A DNA stretch of 64,000 bases, taken from NCBI GenBank assembly GCA_013364255.1, contig CP054936.1:4928853-4992852 (forward strand). Reading direction: 5' to 3'. Source of the DNA: Streptomyces seoulensis (lineage in GTDB: Bacteria > Actinomycetota > Actinomycetes > Streptomycetales > Streptomycetaceae). Below are positions 1 through 8,100 of the stretch, piece by piece; positions within the stretch are counted from its first letter, which is position 1; every line of letters starts with the position of its first letter. The position numbers and the translations under genes are program-made. A model generated the notes under the pieces. The model made no database searches. It saw only the letters and a program-made list of their open reading frames with translations, and had not been told where the DNA came from.

Positions 1-45
1 GCAGGGTGCCGGGAGAAAGGTCGGTTCGCATGCCGGTGACTCTCC

Positions 46-1647
46 TCAACCGCCCTGTCGCACCGATGTGGTGACGCTGTGGCGTGCCTGTGAGTGGAGG
101 TGCGAGCAGGGCTTCGGGGGCTTCGGGAGCGCGGGCAGGTGGACGGTGAACGCGGTCCGGCCGCGCACGCTGTCGACGGTGACGGCGCCGCCGTGCGCGG
201 CCACCACGGCCTGCACGATGGCCAGCCCGAGTCCGGTCGAGCCGGTGGCGCGGGAGCGCGCCGAGTCGCCCCGGGCGAACCGTTCGAACACGTGCGGCAA
301 CAGCTCCCGCGGAATGCCCGGCCCGTCGTCCTCGACGTCCACGCACAGCCACGGCCCGCTGCCACGCACCCGTGCGGTGACGGTCGTGCCGGGCGGGGTG
401 TGGGTGCGGGCGTTGGCCAGCAGGTTGACGAGCACCTGCTGGAGCCGCGCCGCGTCGGCCGGGACGAGGGCGGGCTCGTCGGGCAGCTCCAGCCGCCAGA
501 CGTGGTCCCGCCCGGCGGCCCGGGCGTCGCTGAGGGTGTCGACCACGAGCGGTACGAGGTCGGTGTGCTCGAACCGCAGCGGCCGGCCCGCGTCCAGCCG
601 GGCGAGCAGCAGCAGATCCTCCACCAGCAGGGTCATCCGCCCGGCCTCGGACTCGATGCGGCCGAGCGCGTGCCGGGTGTCCGGGCCGACCTCCTCGCGG
701 CCGCGCCGGGTCAGCTCGGCGTAGCCGCGGATGGAGGCCAGCGGGGTGCGCAGCTCGTGGCTGGCGTCCGCGACGAACTGCCGTACCCGGGTCTCGCTCT
801 GCTGCCGGGCGTGCAGCGCGCCGTGGACGTGGTCGAGCAGGCGGTTGAGCGCGGCGCCGACCTGGCCGACCTCGGTGTGCGGGTCGGTCTCCGGCTCGGG
901 GACCCGCTCGCTGAGGTTCACCTCGCCGGTGTGCAGGGTGAGTTCGGAGACGCGGGTGGCGGTGGCGGCGACGCGGCGCAGCGGGCGCAGGGCGACGCTC
1001 ACGATGGCGGCGCCGGCCAGCAGGGCGGCGACGAGTCCGGCGGCGGTGACGCTGACCTCGACCAGGATCAGGGTGGCGACGGTGTTCTCGACGTCGGAGG
1101 TGGGGACGGCCACGTAGTACGCGCCGTTGGGGCCGGTCACGTACTGGACGCGGTACCCGCCGAGGCCGGGGACGTCGACCGTGTGCCTGCGCTTGTCGCG
1201 CGGGACCGCGTCGAGGGCGCGGATCTGGGCGGCGGTGAGCGGCTTCGCGTCCATCCAGGGGACGTTGTTGTCGTCGTTCGCCTTCTCGCCGACCTTCGCC
1301 TCGGTGATCGTGCCGTCGTCGACCTTGGCGGCGATCGTGTACTCCGGCTGCGGGCCCCGGGTGACGAAGTCGGTCAGATCCACGGTGCCGGGCTGCCGCT
1401 CGGGCGTCACGCCGGCGCCCGTGTGGTCGTCCGGCGGCCGCAGACCCACCGACGCCCGCATGGCGACCTCCTTGAGCCGGCCGTCCAGCTGCTCGTAGAG
1501 GTGCGAGCGCAGGGCGAGCGTCGTCACGGTGCCGATCACCGAGCAGACCACGGCGATCAGCACCACGGACGCGACGACGAGCCGCGTCCGCAGCGTGCGC
1601 GGCCGGGGCGCTCCCCACCGTGCCCGCGACCGCCGCCGCCCGCTCAC
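46..1647 (-). CDS. Two-component sensor histidine kinase (HAMP type)
   Basis: Inner-membrane sensor kinase of 533 residues that should phosphorylate the response regulator encoded immediately upstream. A short basic N-terminus is followed by TM1 (about 23-46), an extracytoplasmic sensor loop (about 50-188), TM2 (about 190-220), HAMP, HisKA with the motif SHELRTPL (phosphoacceptor His about 297), and an ATPase domain with N box NLLANA (about 410), DDGPGIP and GLGLAI. I chose the GTG at 1647 because its GTGA overlaps the stop of the regulator gene; an upstream in-frame extension would run through that gene. The signal sensed is not evident. Overlap implies cotranscription and translational coupling with the regulator. 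Confidence 0.93.
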   Translation of the reverse strand: MSGRRRSRARWGAPRPRTLRTRLVVASVVLIAVVCSVIGTVTTLALRSHLYEQLDGRLKEVAMRASVGLRPPDDHTGAGVTPERQPGTVDLTDFVTRGPQPEYTIAAKVDDGTITEAKVGEKANDDNNVPWMDAKPLTAAQIRALDAVPRDKRRHTVDVPGLGGYRVQYVTGPNGAYYVAVPTSDVENTVATLILVEVSVTAAGLVAALLAGAAIVSVALRPLRRVAATATRVSELTLHTGEVNLSERVPEPETDPHTEVGQVGAALNRLLDHVHGALHARQQSETRVRQFVADASHELRTPLASIRGYAELTRRGREEVGPDTRHALGRIESEAGRMTLLVEDLLLLARLDAGRPLRFEHTDLVPLVVDTLSDARAAGRDHVWRLELPDEPALVPADAARLQQVLVNLLANARTHTPPGTTVTARVRGSGPWLCVDVEDDGPGIPRELLPHVFERFARGDSARSRATGSTGLGLAIVQAVVAAHGGAVTVDSVRGRTAFTVHLPALPKPPKPCSHLHSQARHSVTTSVRQGG

Positions 1648-2384
1648 GAGACCGCGGGCTTGATCAGGTAACCGGCGCCGCGCCGGGTGTGGATCATCGG
1701 CTCGCGCCCGGCGTCGATCTTGCGCCGCAGGTAGGAGATGTACAGCTCGACGACGTTGGCCTGGCCGCCGAAGTCGTACGACCACACCCGGTCCAGTATC
1801 TGCGCCTTGCTCAGCACCCGCCGCGGGTTGCGCATGAGGAAGCGGAGCAGCTCGAACTCGGTGGCGGTGAGGTGGATGTCGTCGCCGCCGCGCGAGACCT
1901 CGTGGCTGTCCTCGTCGAGGGTGAGGTCGCCGACGACGAGCACGGACTCCGAGCGCCGGTCGGCGGCGCCCGCGCGCCGGATCAGTCCGCGCAGCCGGGC
2001 GACGACCTCCTCCAGGCTGAACGGTTTGGTGACGTAGTCGTCCCCGCCCGCCGTGAGCCCGGCGATCCGGTCCTCCACGGCGTCCTTGGCGGTCAGGAAC
2101 AGGACGGGGACGTCGGGCAGCTCGCGGCGCAGCCGGCCCAGGACGGCCAGCCCGTCCATGTCGGGCAGCATCATGTCGAGGACGACGGCGTCGGGCCGGA
2201 ACTCGCGCGCGCTCTGGACGGCGCCCTGCCCGTCCCCCGCGCTGCGGATCTGCCAGCCCTCGTAGCGCAGGGCCATGGACAGCAGTTCGGTGATCGACAG
2301 CTCGTCGTCCACCACAAGCACCCGGACGGGGCTCCCGTCCGGCCTCAGCAGTTCGGTGCGCCCCTGGGGCGAGGTCGTGGTCAT
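1644..2384 (-). CDS. OmpR-family response regulator
   Basis: DNA-binding response regulator of about 246 residues, first gene of the operon with the kinase. The receiver domain starts at RVLVVDDE and carries the phosphoacceptor Asp in VVLDMMLPDMDG (about residue 70) and the conserved Lys in VTKPF. A winged-helix output domain follows, ending in the family's usual RGAGYLI. The ATG at 2384 has AAGGTG upstream. An in-frame ATG at 2429 with AGGGA is also possible and would add 15 residues, but then the ribosome site falls inside an inverted repeat that looks like an operator. Likely autoregulated. Confidence 0.93.
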   Translation of the reverse strand: MTTTSPQGRTELLRPDGSPVRVLVVDDELSITELLSMALRYEGWQIRSAGDGQGAVQSAREFRPDAVVLDMMLPDMDGLAVLGRLRRELPDVPVLFLTAKDAVEDRIAGLTAGGDDYVTKPFSLEEVVARLRGLIRRAGAADRRSESVLVVGDLTLDEDSHEVSRGGDDIHLTATEFELLRFLMRNPRRVLSKAQILDRVWSYDFGGQANVVELYISYLRRKIDAGREPMIHTRRGAGYLIKPAVS

Positions 2385-2436
2385 GGTGGACACCTTGTCG
2401 GCGCCCTCTGAGAGCACGCTTGCACCCATCTGTGAT

Positions 2437-2470
2437 TTCCCTGAGAAACGCACAGGCGCCTCTCAGGGAA
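2437..2470. promoter_or_regulatory. Inverted repeat in regulator promoter
   Basis: Perfect 10-bp arms TTCCCTGAGA (2437-2446) and TCTCAGGGAA (2461-2470) separated by 14 bp, just upstream of the response-regulator gene; a further partial copy, CTCTGAGA, lies at 2405-2412. CTCAGG-type repeats are typical of OmpR-family binding boxes (MprA-like), so this is probably the regulator's own binding site. Function is inferred from position and symmetry. Confidence 0.55.
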
Positions 2471-2519
2471 CACCTGGGAACCGGCGGGCGGCTGACGGCC
2501 CCTCGACTCGGCGGCCCGA

Positions 2520-2640
2520 CCGCTCGGCGACCCGGTTACGCGGCGACTCGGTTACCCGGCGACTCGGCGACTCGGTTACGCGGCGGCGCGGCGACTCGGT
2601 TACGCGACGGCGCGGCGACTCGGTTACGCGGCGGCGCGAC
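2520..2640. repeat. Tandem repeat around GACTCGGTTACGCGGC
   Basis: Degenerate tandem array with units of about 12 to 24 bp built on the core GCGACTCGGTTACGCGGC, three to five recognisable copies. It lies between the two-component operon and the DUF2797 gene. It is open in one minus-strand frame (repeating RRVTESP), but that reading has no start context and is not credited as a gene. No function is evident. Confidence 0.75.
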
Positions 2641-2737
2641 GGACGCGATCGGTCACGGCCGAACGGCCCGGCCTCCCACCGGTCCCCGCTCACCGACCCC
2701 CCGCTCGGTGCGTCTCCCCCAACTCACCGGCGAGCGC

Positions 2738-3634
2738 TCAGAACAACCCGTCCTGCACGCCCGGCGCTTCCTTGAACTCCCTTACCGGCAGGGTGATCCC
2801 GTCGTCCTCGCCCGGCCACGGACCGAGCCCCCACCCGGTCATGAGCCGCGTGTCCAGCACGACGACCCCGCTCCCGCTTCCGTCCCCGCCCCCGGTCGCG
2901 AGGTGCAGATCGGGTCCGGCGGCGGCGATCAGTTCCCCGCTCACTCCTCCGCCCGCGACCAGCTCGCTCACCGCACCGGCGGGAGCGGGCAGCCCGGCCA
3001 GCCCGAACACCGTGAGGTGGTCGACCGGCCGGAACGGCGCCCGCTCCAGCGAGTCCGGCCAGCCGGCGAGCGCGGTGGCCCGTCCGTGCAGGTCGCGCAG
3101 CTCGGCCGCCCGCTCGGCCGCCGCCGCCGGCAGCGCGGCCCGGACGGCGCGCTTGAGGGCGTAGGGGATCCGATCGGGGATGCCGAGCGCGGCCCGCAGC
3201 AGTTCCTCGGTCCGGCGGGCGGCCATCAGCGGCCCGGTGCCGAGCCAGCTGAAGCAGACGGCGCCCTGTTCGAGCAGCCGCGCCGGGCCCCGTTCGGCCG
3301 CGGTGATCCCCACCTTGGCCATCCCGGGCCCGAACCACGCCAGATACACCCGGTACGGCCGCGGATCGTCCGCGATCGTGTCGGCGGCCACCGAGTGCGC
3401 CCGGTCCAGCCGCGCGCACTCCTCGCACCGCGCCCCCGTACTCCGGCCGGGCACGGCGGCCCGTACGGGACAGTCGTGCCCCCGCGCTCCCACACAGACC
3501 CGCACGCCGTCCCCCGCGACCCCGAAGGCCACCCGCTTCCCCCACGGCAGCGCACTGCTCCGCCCGTCCCGCCACACCAGCACGGGCCCGTCCGCGGACC
3601 ACCGCAATCCCGAACACGTCCACATCCGCGCCAT
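2738..3634 (-). CDS. DUF2797 family protein
   Basis: Cytoplasmic protein of about 298 residues resembling the DUF2797 family, whose biochemical role is not established. The N-terminal third has Cys/His pairs (the CPVR and CEEC surroundings) that may bind metal, followed by the family-like segment YRVYLAWFGPGMAKVGITA, which recalls GIY-YIG-like folds. The reading frame stays open upstream into tRNA-Arg, so the start must lie inside; I chose the ATG at 3634 (MARMWTCSG), with 3625 as alternative. Monocistronic; the tRNA-Arg terminator lies just upstream. Family call is from recalled sequence patterns. Confidence 0.75.
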   Translation of the reverse strand: MARMWTCSGLRWSADGPVLVWRDGRSSALPWGKRVAFGVAGDGVRVCVGARGHDCPVRAAVPGRSTGARCEECARLDRAHSVAADTIADDPRPYRVYLAWFGPGMAKVGITAAERGPARLLEQGAVCFSWLGTGPLMAARRTEELLRAALGIPDRIPYALKRAVRAALPAAAAERAAELRDLHGRATALAGWPDSLERAPFRPVDHLTVFGLAGLPAPAGAVSELVAGGGVSGELIAAAGPDLHLATGGGDGSGSGVVVLDTRLMTGWGLGPWPGEDDGITLPVREFKEAPGVQDGLF

Positions 3635-3664
3635 CACCCCGAGGACCCTGAGACAGCGAAAACA

Positions 3665-3696
3665 CCAGAGGCCCCGGATCTCTCCGGGGCCTCTGG
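3665..3696 (-). terminator. Terminator of tRNA-Arg
   Basis: Perfect 14-bp stem: arms at 3665-3678 and 3683-3696 with a 4-nt loop, directly downstream of tRNA-Arg on the minus strand and followed on that strand by TGTTTTCG. This is a classical intrinsic terminator. Confidence 0.85.
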
Positions 3697-3703
3697 CCTG
3701 ATG

Positions 3704-3776
3704 TGCACTCGGCAGGATTCGAACCTGCAACCTTCTGATCCGTAGTCAGATGCTCTATCCGTTAAGCTACGAGTGC
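3704..3776 (-). tRNA. tRNA-Arg(ACG)
   Basis: On the minus strand the sequence folds into a complete cloverleaf: acceptor GCACTCG paired with CGAGTGC, anticodon loop CTACGGA with anticodon ACG, T loop GGTTCGAATCC and discriminator A. CCA is not encoded. It reads CGN arginine codons after A34-to-inosine editing. An intrinsic terminator follows. Confidence 0.96.
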
Positions 3777-4008
3777 TTGTTCTGTTTTCCGTCTTCGCTC
3801 CCGGTCCTTTCGGCCCGCTCGCGGCGACAGGAAGAACATTACATGACTGCCGCCGTCATGTGAAATCCATTCCCCATACCCGGCCTGACCTGCAGAAACG
3901 TGGTTCGGGGGGTGCGCGGGGTCCCGGTGATGACCGGGGCGCGGAGTGGGGGCGCCGGGGCCGATCGGGTGGTGGCCTTGATGGCCGTGACGGTCTTCGG
4001 GGAAACGC

Positions 4009-4039
4009 CGAAGCCCCGGTCCAGGGGACCGGGGCTTCG
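4009..4039 (-). terminator. Terminator of tRNA-Ser(GCT)
   Basis: Perfect 14-bp stem with arms at 4009-4022 and 4026-4039 and a 3-nt loop, immediately downstream of the minus-strand tRNA-Ser and followed on that strand by GCGTTTCC. Confidence 0.85.
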
Positions 4040-4049
4040 GGCTCGTGCG

Positions 4050-4140
4050 CGGAGGCGGAGGGATTTGAACCCTCGATGGGCTTGAAGGCCCAAACCGCAT
4101 TAGCAGTGCGGCGCCATAGACCGGACTAGGCGACGCCTCC
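4050..4140 (-). tRNA. tRNA-Ser(GCT)
   Basis: Minus-strand class II tRNA of 91 nt: acceptor GGAGGCG paired with CGCCTCC, anticodon loop CTGCTAA (anticodon GCT, reading AGC/AGU), a long variable arm GGGCCTTCAAGCCC, T arm GAGGGTTCAAATCCCTC and discriminator G. All stems are well paired. CCA is not encoded. Confidence 0.96.
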
Positions 4141-4313
4141 AGCACAACCGCTCACGCGAGCGCGCGATCGGTGCGTGCAGATGATGACACAGACTTGCGG
4201 GGTGCCACCAATCGCCACCCACGGTACTAGGCAGTCCGGGGTCAGGGCAAAGCCCTTGTCGCGCTGTGTCGGCCGCGGCGCAACCTCCGGCGGACCGCCG
4301 CGTTGGTCCGGGC

Positions 4314-4826
4314 ATGGTGCAGGTCAGCTCTCCTTCCTCCGTGTCCTTCGCTCCCTACGCCGCCACGGCGGCGAGGGCGTCCTCCGCGCTGCGGCGCCTT
4401 CTCGGGGCCGCCGCCTCCGCCGTGGTGATCACCGTGCTGTCCGCCGGGGCGGCCGCCGCCGGCGCCGGGGCGCCGCCGCCCGTCCGGGACGAGGACCGGG
4501 CCGGTGATCACCTCACCGTCACCGTGCGGGACGCGGGCGACGGACGGGACGGGACGTACGAGGTGTCCTGCCATCCCGAGCACGGCCGCCATCCGGATGT
4601 GCGGGGCGCGTGCGCGGCGCTCGACCGCGACACGCGCTGGGGGCGGGACACCTTCGCGCCGGTGCCGGACGGCAGCGTCTGCACCCTGGAGTACGGCGGC
4701 CCGGCCACCGCCCGCGTCACCGGGTTCTGGGCCGGGCGTCCGGTGGACGCGGTGTACAGCAGGGCCAACGGCTGCGAGATCGGGCGCTGGGAGCGGATGG
4801 TGCCGCTCCTGCCCGACCTCGGGTGA
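4314..4826 (+). CDS. SSI-family secreted protease inhibitor
   Basis: Secreted protein of about 170 residues resembling Streptomyces subtilisin inhibitor. An N-terminal signal peptide with a hydrophobic Ala/Val core (about residues 25-50 of this reading) ends near AAAGAGA. The mature part has the SSI pattern: YEVSCHPEHGRHPDVRGAC, then VCTLEYGGPATARVTGFW and a final NGCEIG, giving the four cysteines expected for two disulphides. Such inhibitors block extracellular serine proteases. No strong ribosome site marks the start; ATG 4314 is the most economical choice. The gene stands alone. Sequence divergence at the reactive-site loop leaves the target protease open. Confidence 0.82.
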   Translation: MVQVSSPSSVSFAPYAATAARASSALRRLLGAAASAVVITVLSAGAAAAGAGAPPPVRDEDRAGDHLTVTVRDAGDGRDGTYEVSCHPEHGRHPDVRGACAALDRDTRWGRDTFAPVPDGSVCTLEYGGPATARVTGFWAGRPVDAVYSRANGCEIGRWERMVPLLPDLG

Positions 4827-5119
4827 TCCGCCGGTCCGAGGCGGCACCGCCTCCGGCGACGGCCTGCGCGGACCGCCGGGCGCGCCACCGGTCCGGGTGC
4901 CGGGCGGAGTCGGTCAGGGCACCGGGCGGAGCCGGTCCGGGGCGCCGCGTACGGTCGGTCAGGGGCGGGTCGTGCGTCACCTGCTCGTGCGACCTCCCTC
5001 TCATCCGCCGTCGCGGGCGCAACCTCAGCGCTTAGACTCCTTCGCGTGACACGCCGCGGGCCGGTTGGCAAGATGGCCCCCGCGGTCGGCAAGGTGCGGT
5101 AACAGGGAGGAAGCGTCTC

Positions 5120-8100
5120 GTGAGCAGCAGGCCATCCCGAGGCGCTGCTCGCCTCGCTGCCATACTCGACGCGCTGCCCGACGCCTTGGTGCTGGTCAAC
5201 GCCAACGGCACGGTCGTCAACGCCAACACCATCGCCCTGGAGGCCTTCGAGACCCCGGGCACGGCTCTGGTGGGGCGCGGGCTGCTCGACCTGCTGCCGC
5301 AGTTCGACTCCAAGCTCATCCCCGGCTCCATGCGCCGCCCCGACCACATCGACCCGCGCGCCCGCACCAAGCCGACCCGGATGACCGCCCGCCGGACCGA
5401 CGGCACCGAGTTCCCGGTCGAGGTCACGAGCGCGAATCTGCAGAACGGCCAGCAGGCCTACGACACCTCCGGCTACACCGGCGACGAGCTGCTGATGCTG
5501 GTCGTGCGCGATCTGTCCGGCACCGTCGACACCGAGGCCGAACTGGCCCGTTCGCAGCGGCAGACCGAGATGATCCTGCGGGCCGCCTCCGAGGGCGTCG
5601 TGGGCACCGACACCGACGGCCGGATCGTCCTCGTCAACCCCGCCGCCGCCCAGATCCTCGGCTACCGCGCCGGCGAACTCGGCGGCCGCGAGCTGCACAC
5701 CCTCGTACTGCACTCCCGCGCCGACGGCTCCCCGTTCCCCTACGAGGAGTCGCCGCTCGCCGACACCCTGCGCTCCGGGCGCAAGCACCGGGTGCGCGGC
5801 CAGGTGCTGTGGTCGAAGTCCGAGGCCAAGGTGCCCGTCGACCTCACCACCGCGCCCGTCCGGGACGGCGACCAGCTCGTCGGCGCCGTGATGACCTTCG
5901 CCGACCGCCGCCCGTACGACGCCCTGGTCGAGGAGAAGGACGCCGCCGAGGAGCGGCACGCGGAGGAGCTGGAGCGGCTCGCCGAGGAGCACGGCTCCGA
6001 ACTCACCGCCCTGCGCCGGCGGCACGTCGCCGAGATCGAGGAGCTGACCGAGCGGCACGCGGAGGAACTCGCCGCGAACGAGGAGCGGTACGCCGCGCTC
6101 GGCGAGCGCGAGAAGGACCGCTACGAAGCCCTCGCCGCCCGCCACGAGCAGTTGCTGACCCTGCTCGGCGGCTCCCTGCGCGGCCCGCTGGACGAGCTGC
6201 GCCGCGAACTGGCCGCCCTCGCCGCCGACGACGCCGGCCAGCTGTGGCCCGAGGCCAACCAGGTGCTGCACCACCTGTCCGCCGGCTACGCGCGGATCAC
6301 CACCCTCATCGACAACGTGCTCGGCTACCAGCGCCTCGATGTCGGCGGCGAGGCGATCACCCGGACCAAGGTGATGCTCGACGCGGTCGTCGCCGCCGGT
6401 GTCGACGGGGCCGTCGAACTCGTCGGGCCCGGCCGGGTGCAGTTCGCCGTGCACGCGCCGCCCATCGAGGCCGAGGTCGACCCGCGGCGCCTGGCCACCG
6501 CACTCGCGCATCTCGTCGCGGACGTCGCGGGCGTGGACGCCACCGGCAACTCGCCTGTCTCGGCGGGCGGTTACATGGACAACACCGTCGTGGTCGCGGC
6601 GGCGCAGCGCGGCAACGTCGTCCGCATCGAGGTCCGCGGCCCGTACGCCGGCGGCGACCCGGTGCACGAGCCGATCGTGCGCGGCATCGTCCGCGCGCAC
6701 GGCGGCATGCTGCAGACGGTCGAGGTGCCCGGGATGAGCGGCAGCGCCTACGTCCTGGAGGTGCCCATCGGCGACGGGGCCGGCGCCGTGGCCGCGGGCT
6801 ACGTCCCGGAGTACGCCCAGCAGCCGGCGCTCGCCGCCCCGGACGCGACGGCCCTGGCCGTGCGGCCGGCCGAGGGCGCCCCCGCCGACGGCGTCTCTTC
6901 CGAGCTCGCGCTGCCCGCGCAGGCCACGGGCGGCGGACGGCGGCGGGCCCGGCGGGGCGCCACCGACGCGTTCCTGGACGCCGACGACCTCGACGCCGAG
7001 CCCCCGGCGGACGCCGACACCCGGACGGAGCCGACCGGCCGGCGCCGGCGGCGCGCCGTCGAGGCGCCCGCGCGGCTCCCGGCGCGGCCCACGGGCGAGG
7101 ACGCGGCCCAGGGCGCCGAGGCGTCCGGCGGCACGGGACGCCGACGCGGCCGGCCCGCCGACGGCGCCGGCATCCCCGAGGGCGCGGATGTCCCCGACGG
7201 CACGGGTGTCTCCGAGAGCACGGGTGTCTCCGACGGCACGGGTGTCTCCGAGGGCGCCGTGGTCATGGCGGCCGAGCACGCGGCCGGCGCGGCGGCGTCC
7301 GGCTCCGGTCTGGGCGGCACGGTGCCGCCGCAGGGCGTGCCCACGCCCACGGGCCGCCGCGCCCGGCGCGAGATCGGCGAGCCCCACGCGCTGCCCCCGG
7401 CGCTCCCGGCGGCGGACCGCACCGGCCCCGCCGTCCCCCTGAACCCGGCCGCCGACGCCGCCGAGACCGTCGAGACCGCTGAAGGCGCCGACGACTTCCC
7501 CGGTTCCAGCAGCGGCGCAGGCGGCTCCGGCGCGCAGCCGACCGGGCGCCGGCGGCGTGCCCTGGCGGCGGCGAACGAGCGTGCCGCCGCGCAGGAAACG
7601 GCCCCGCGTACGGTCTTCGCCCTGCCGCCCGCCGACGCCGACCGGCCGGACCCCGAGGCCGCGCCCGCGGTACGCGTCCCCGCCCAGGGCACGGGTCCCT
7701 CGGCTCCCGAAGCCGGCTCCGACGGGGGCCGGCACGACGCCGCGCCGCGGAACCAGGCCGACGACGACCGCACTCCGCCGCAGCCGCATCCGACCACCGC
7801 GCCGACCGGACGCCGCAGGCGGGCGGTGGCTCCGCCCGCGCAGGCGGCGCCCGTGCCCGGCGGCCCCGGACAGGAGACGGTCCTCGGACAGGGCGTCGCG
7901 CTGCCCGGCGCGCCCGGTGTGCCCGGCATGACCGGCGTGCCGGTCGGCCCCAGCGTGCCGTTGCAGGGGGGGCCGGCCGCGCCCGGCACTCCTCCGGTAC
8001 CGGCTGGTCCGGCCGCGGCCGGCGGGCCGGCGGGGCGGACGGGTCCCGGTGCGCCGGTGACGCCGTACGTCGTTCCCCTCGTCGGCCCCGGTCAGCCGGG

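Noticed and set aside
2463..2693. Minus-strand frame with repeated RRVTESP
   Set aside because: Produced by a tandem repeat; no ribosome site.
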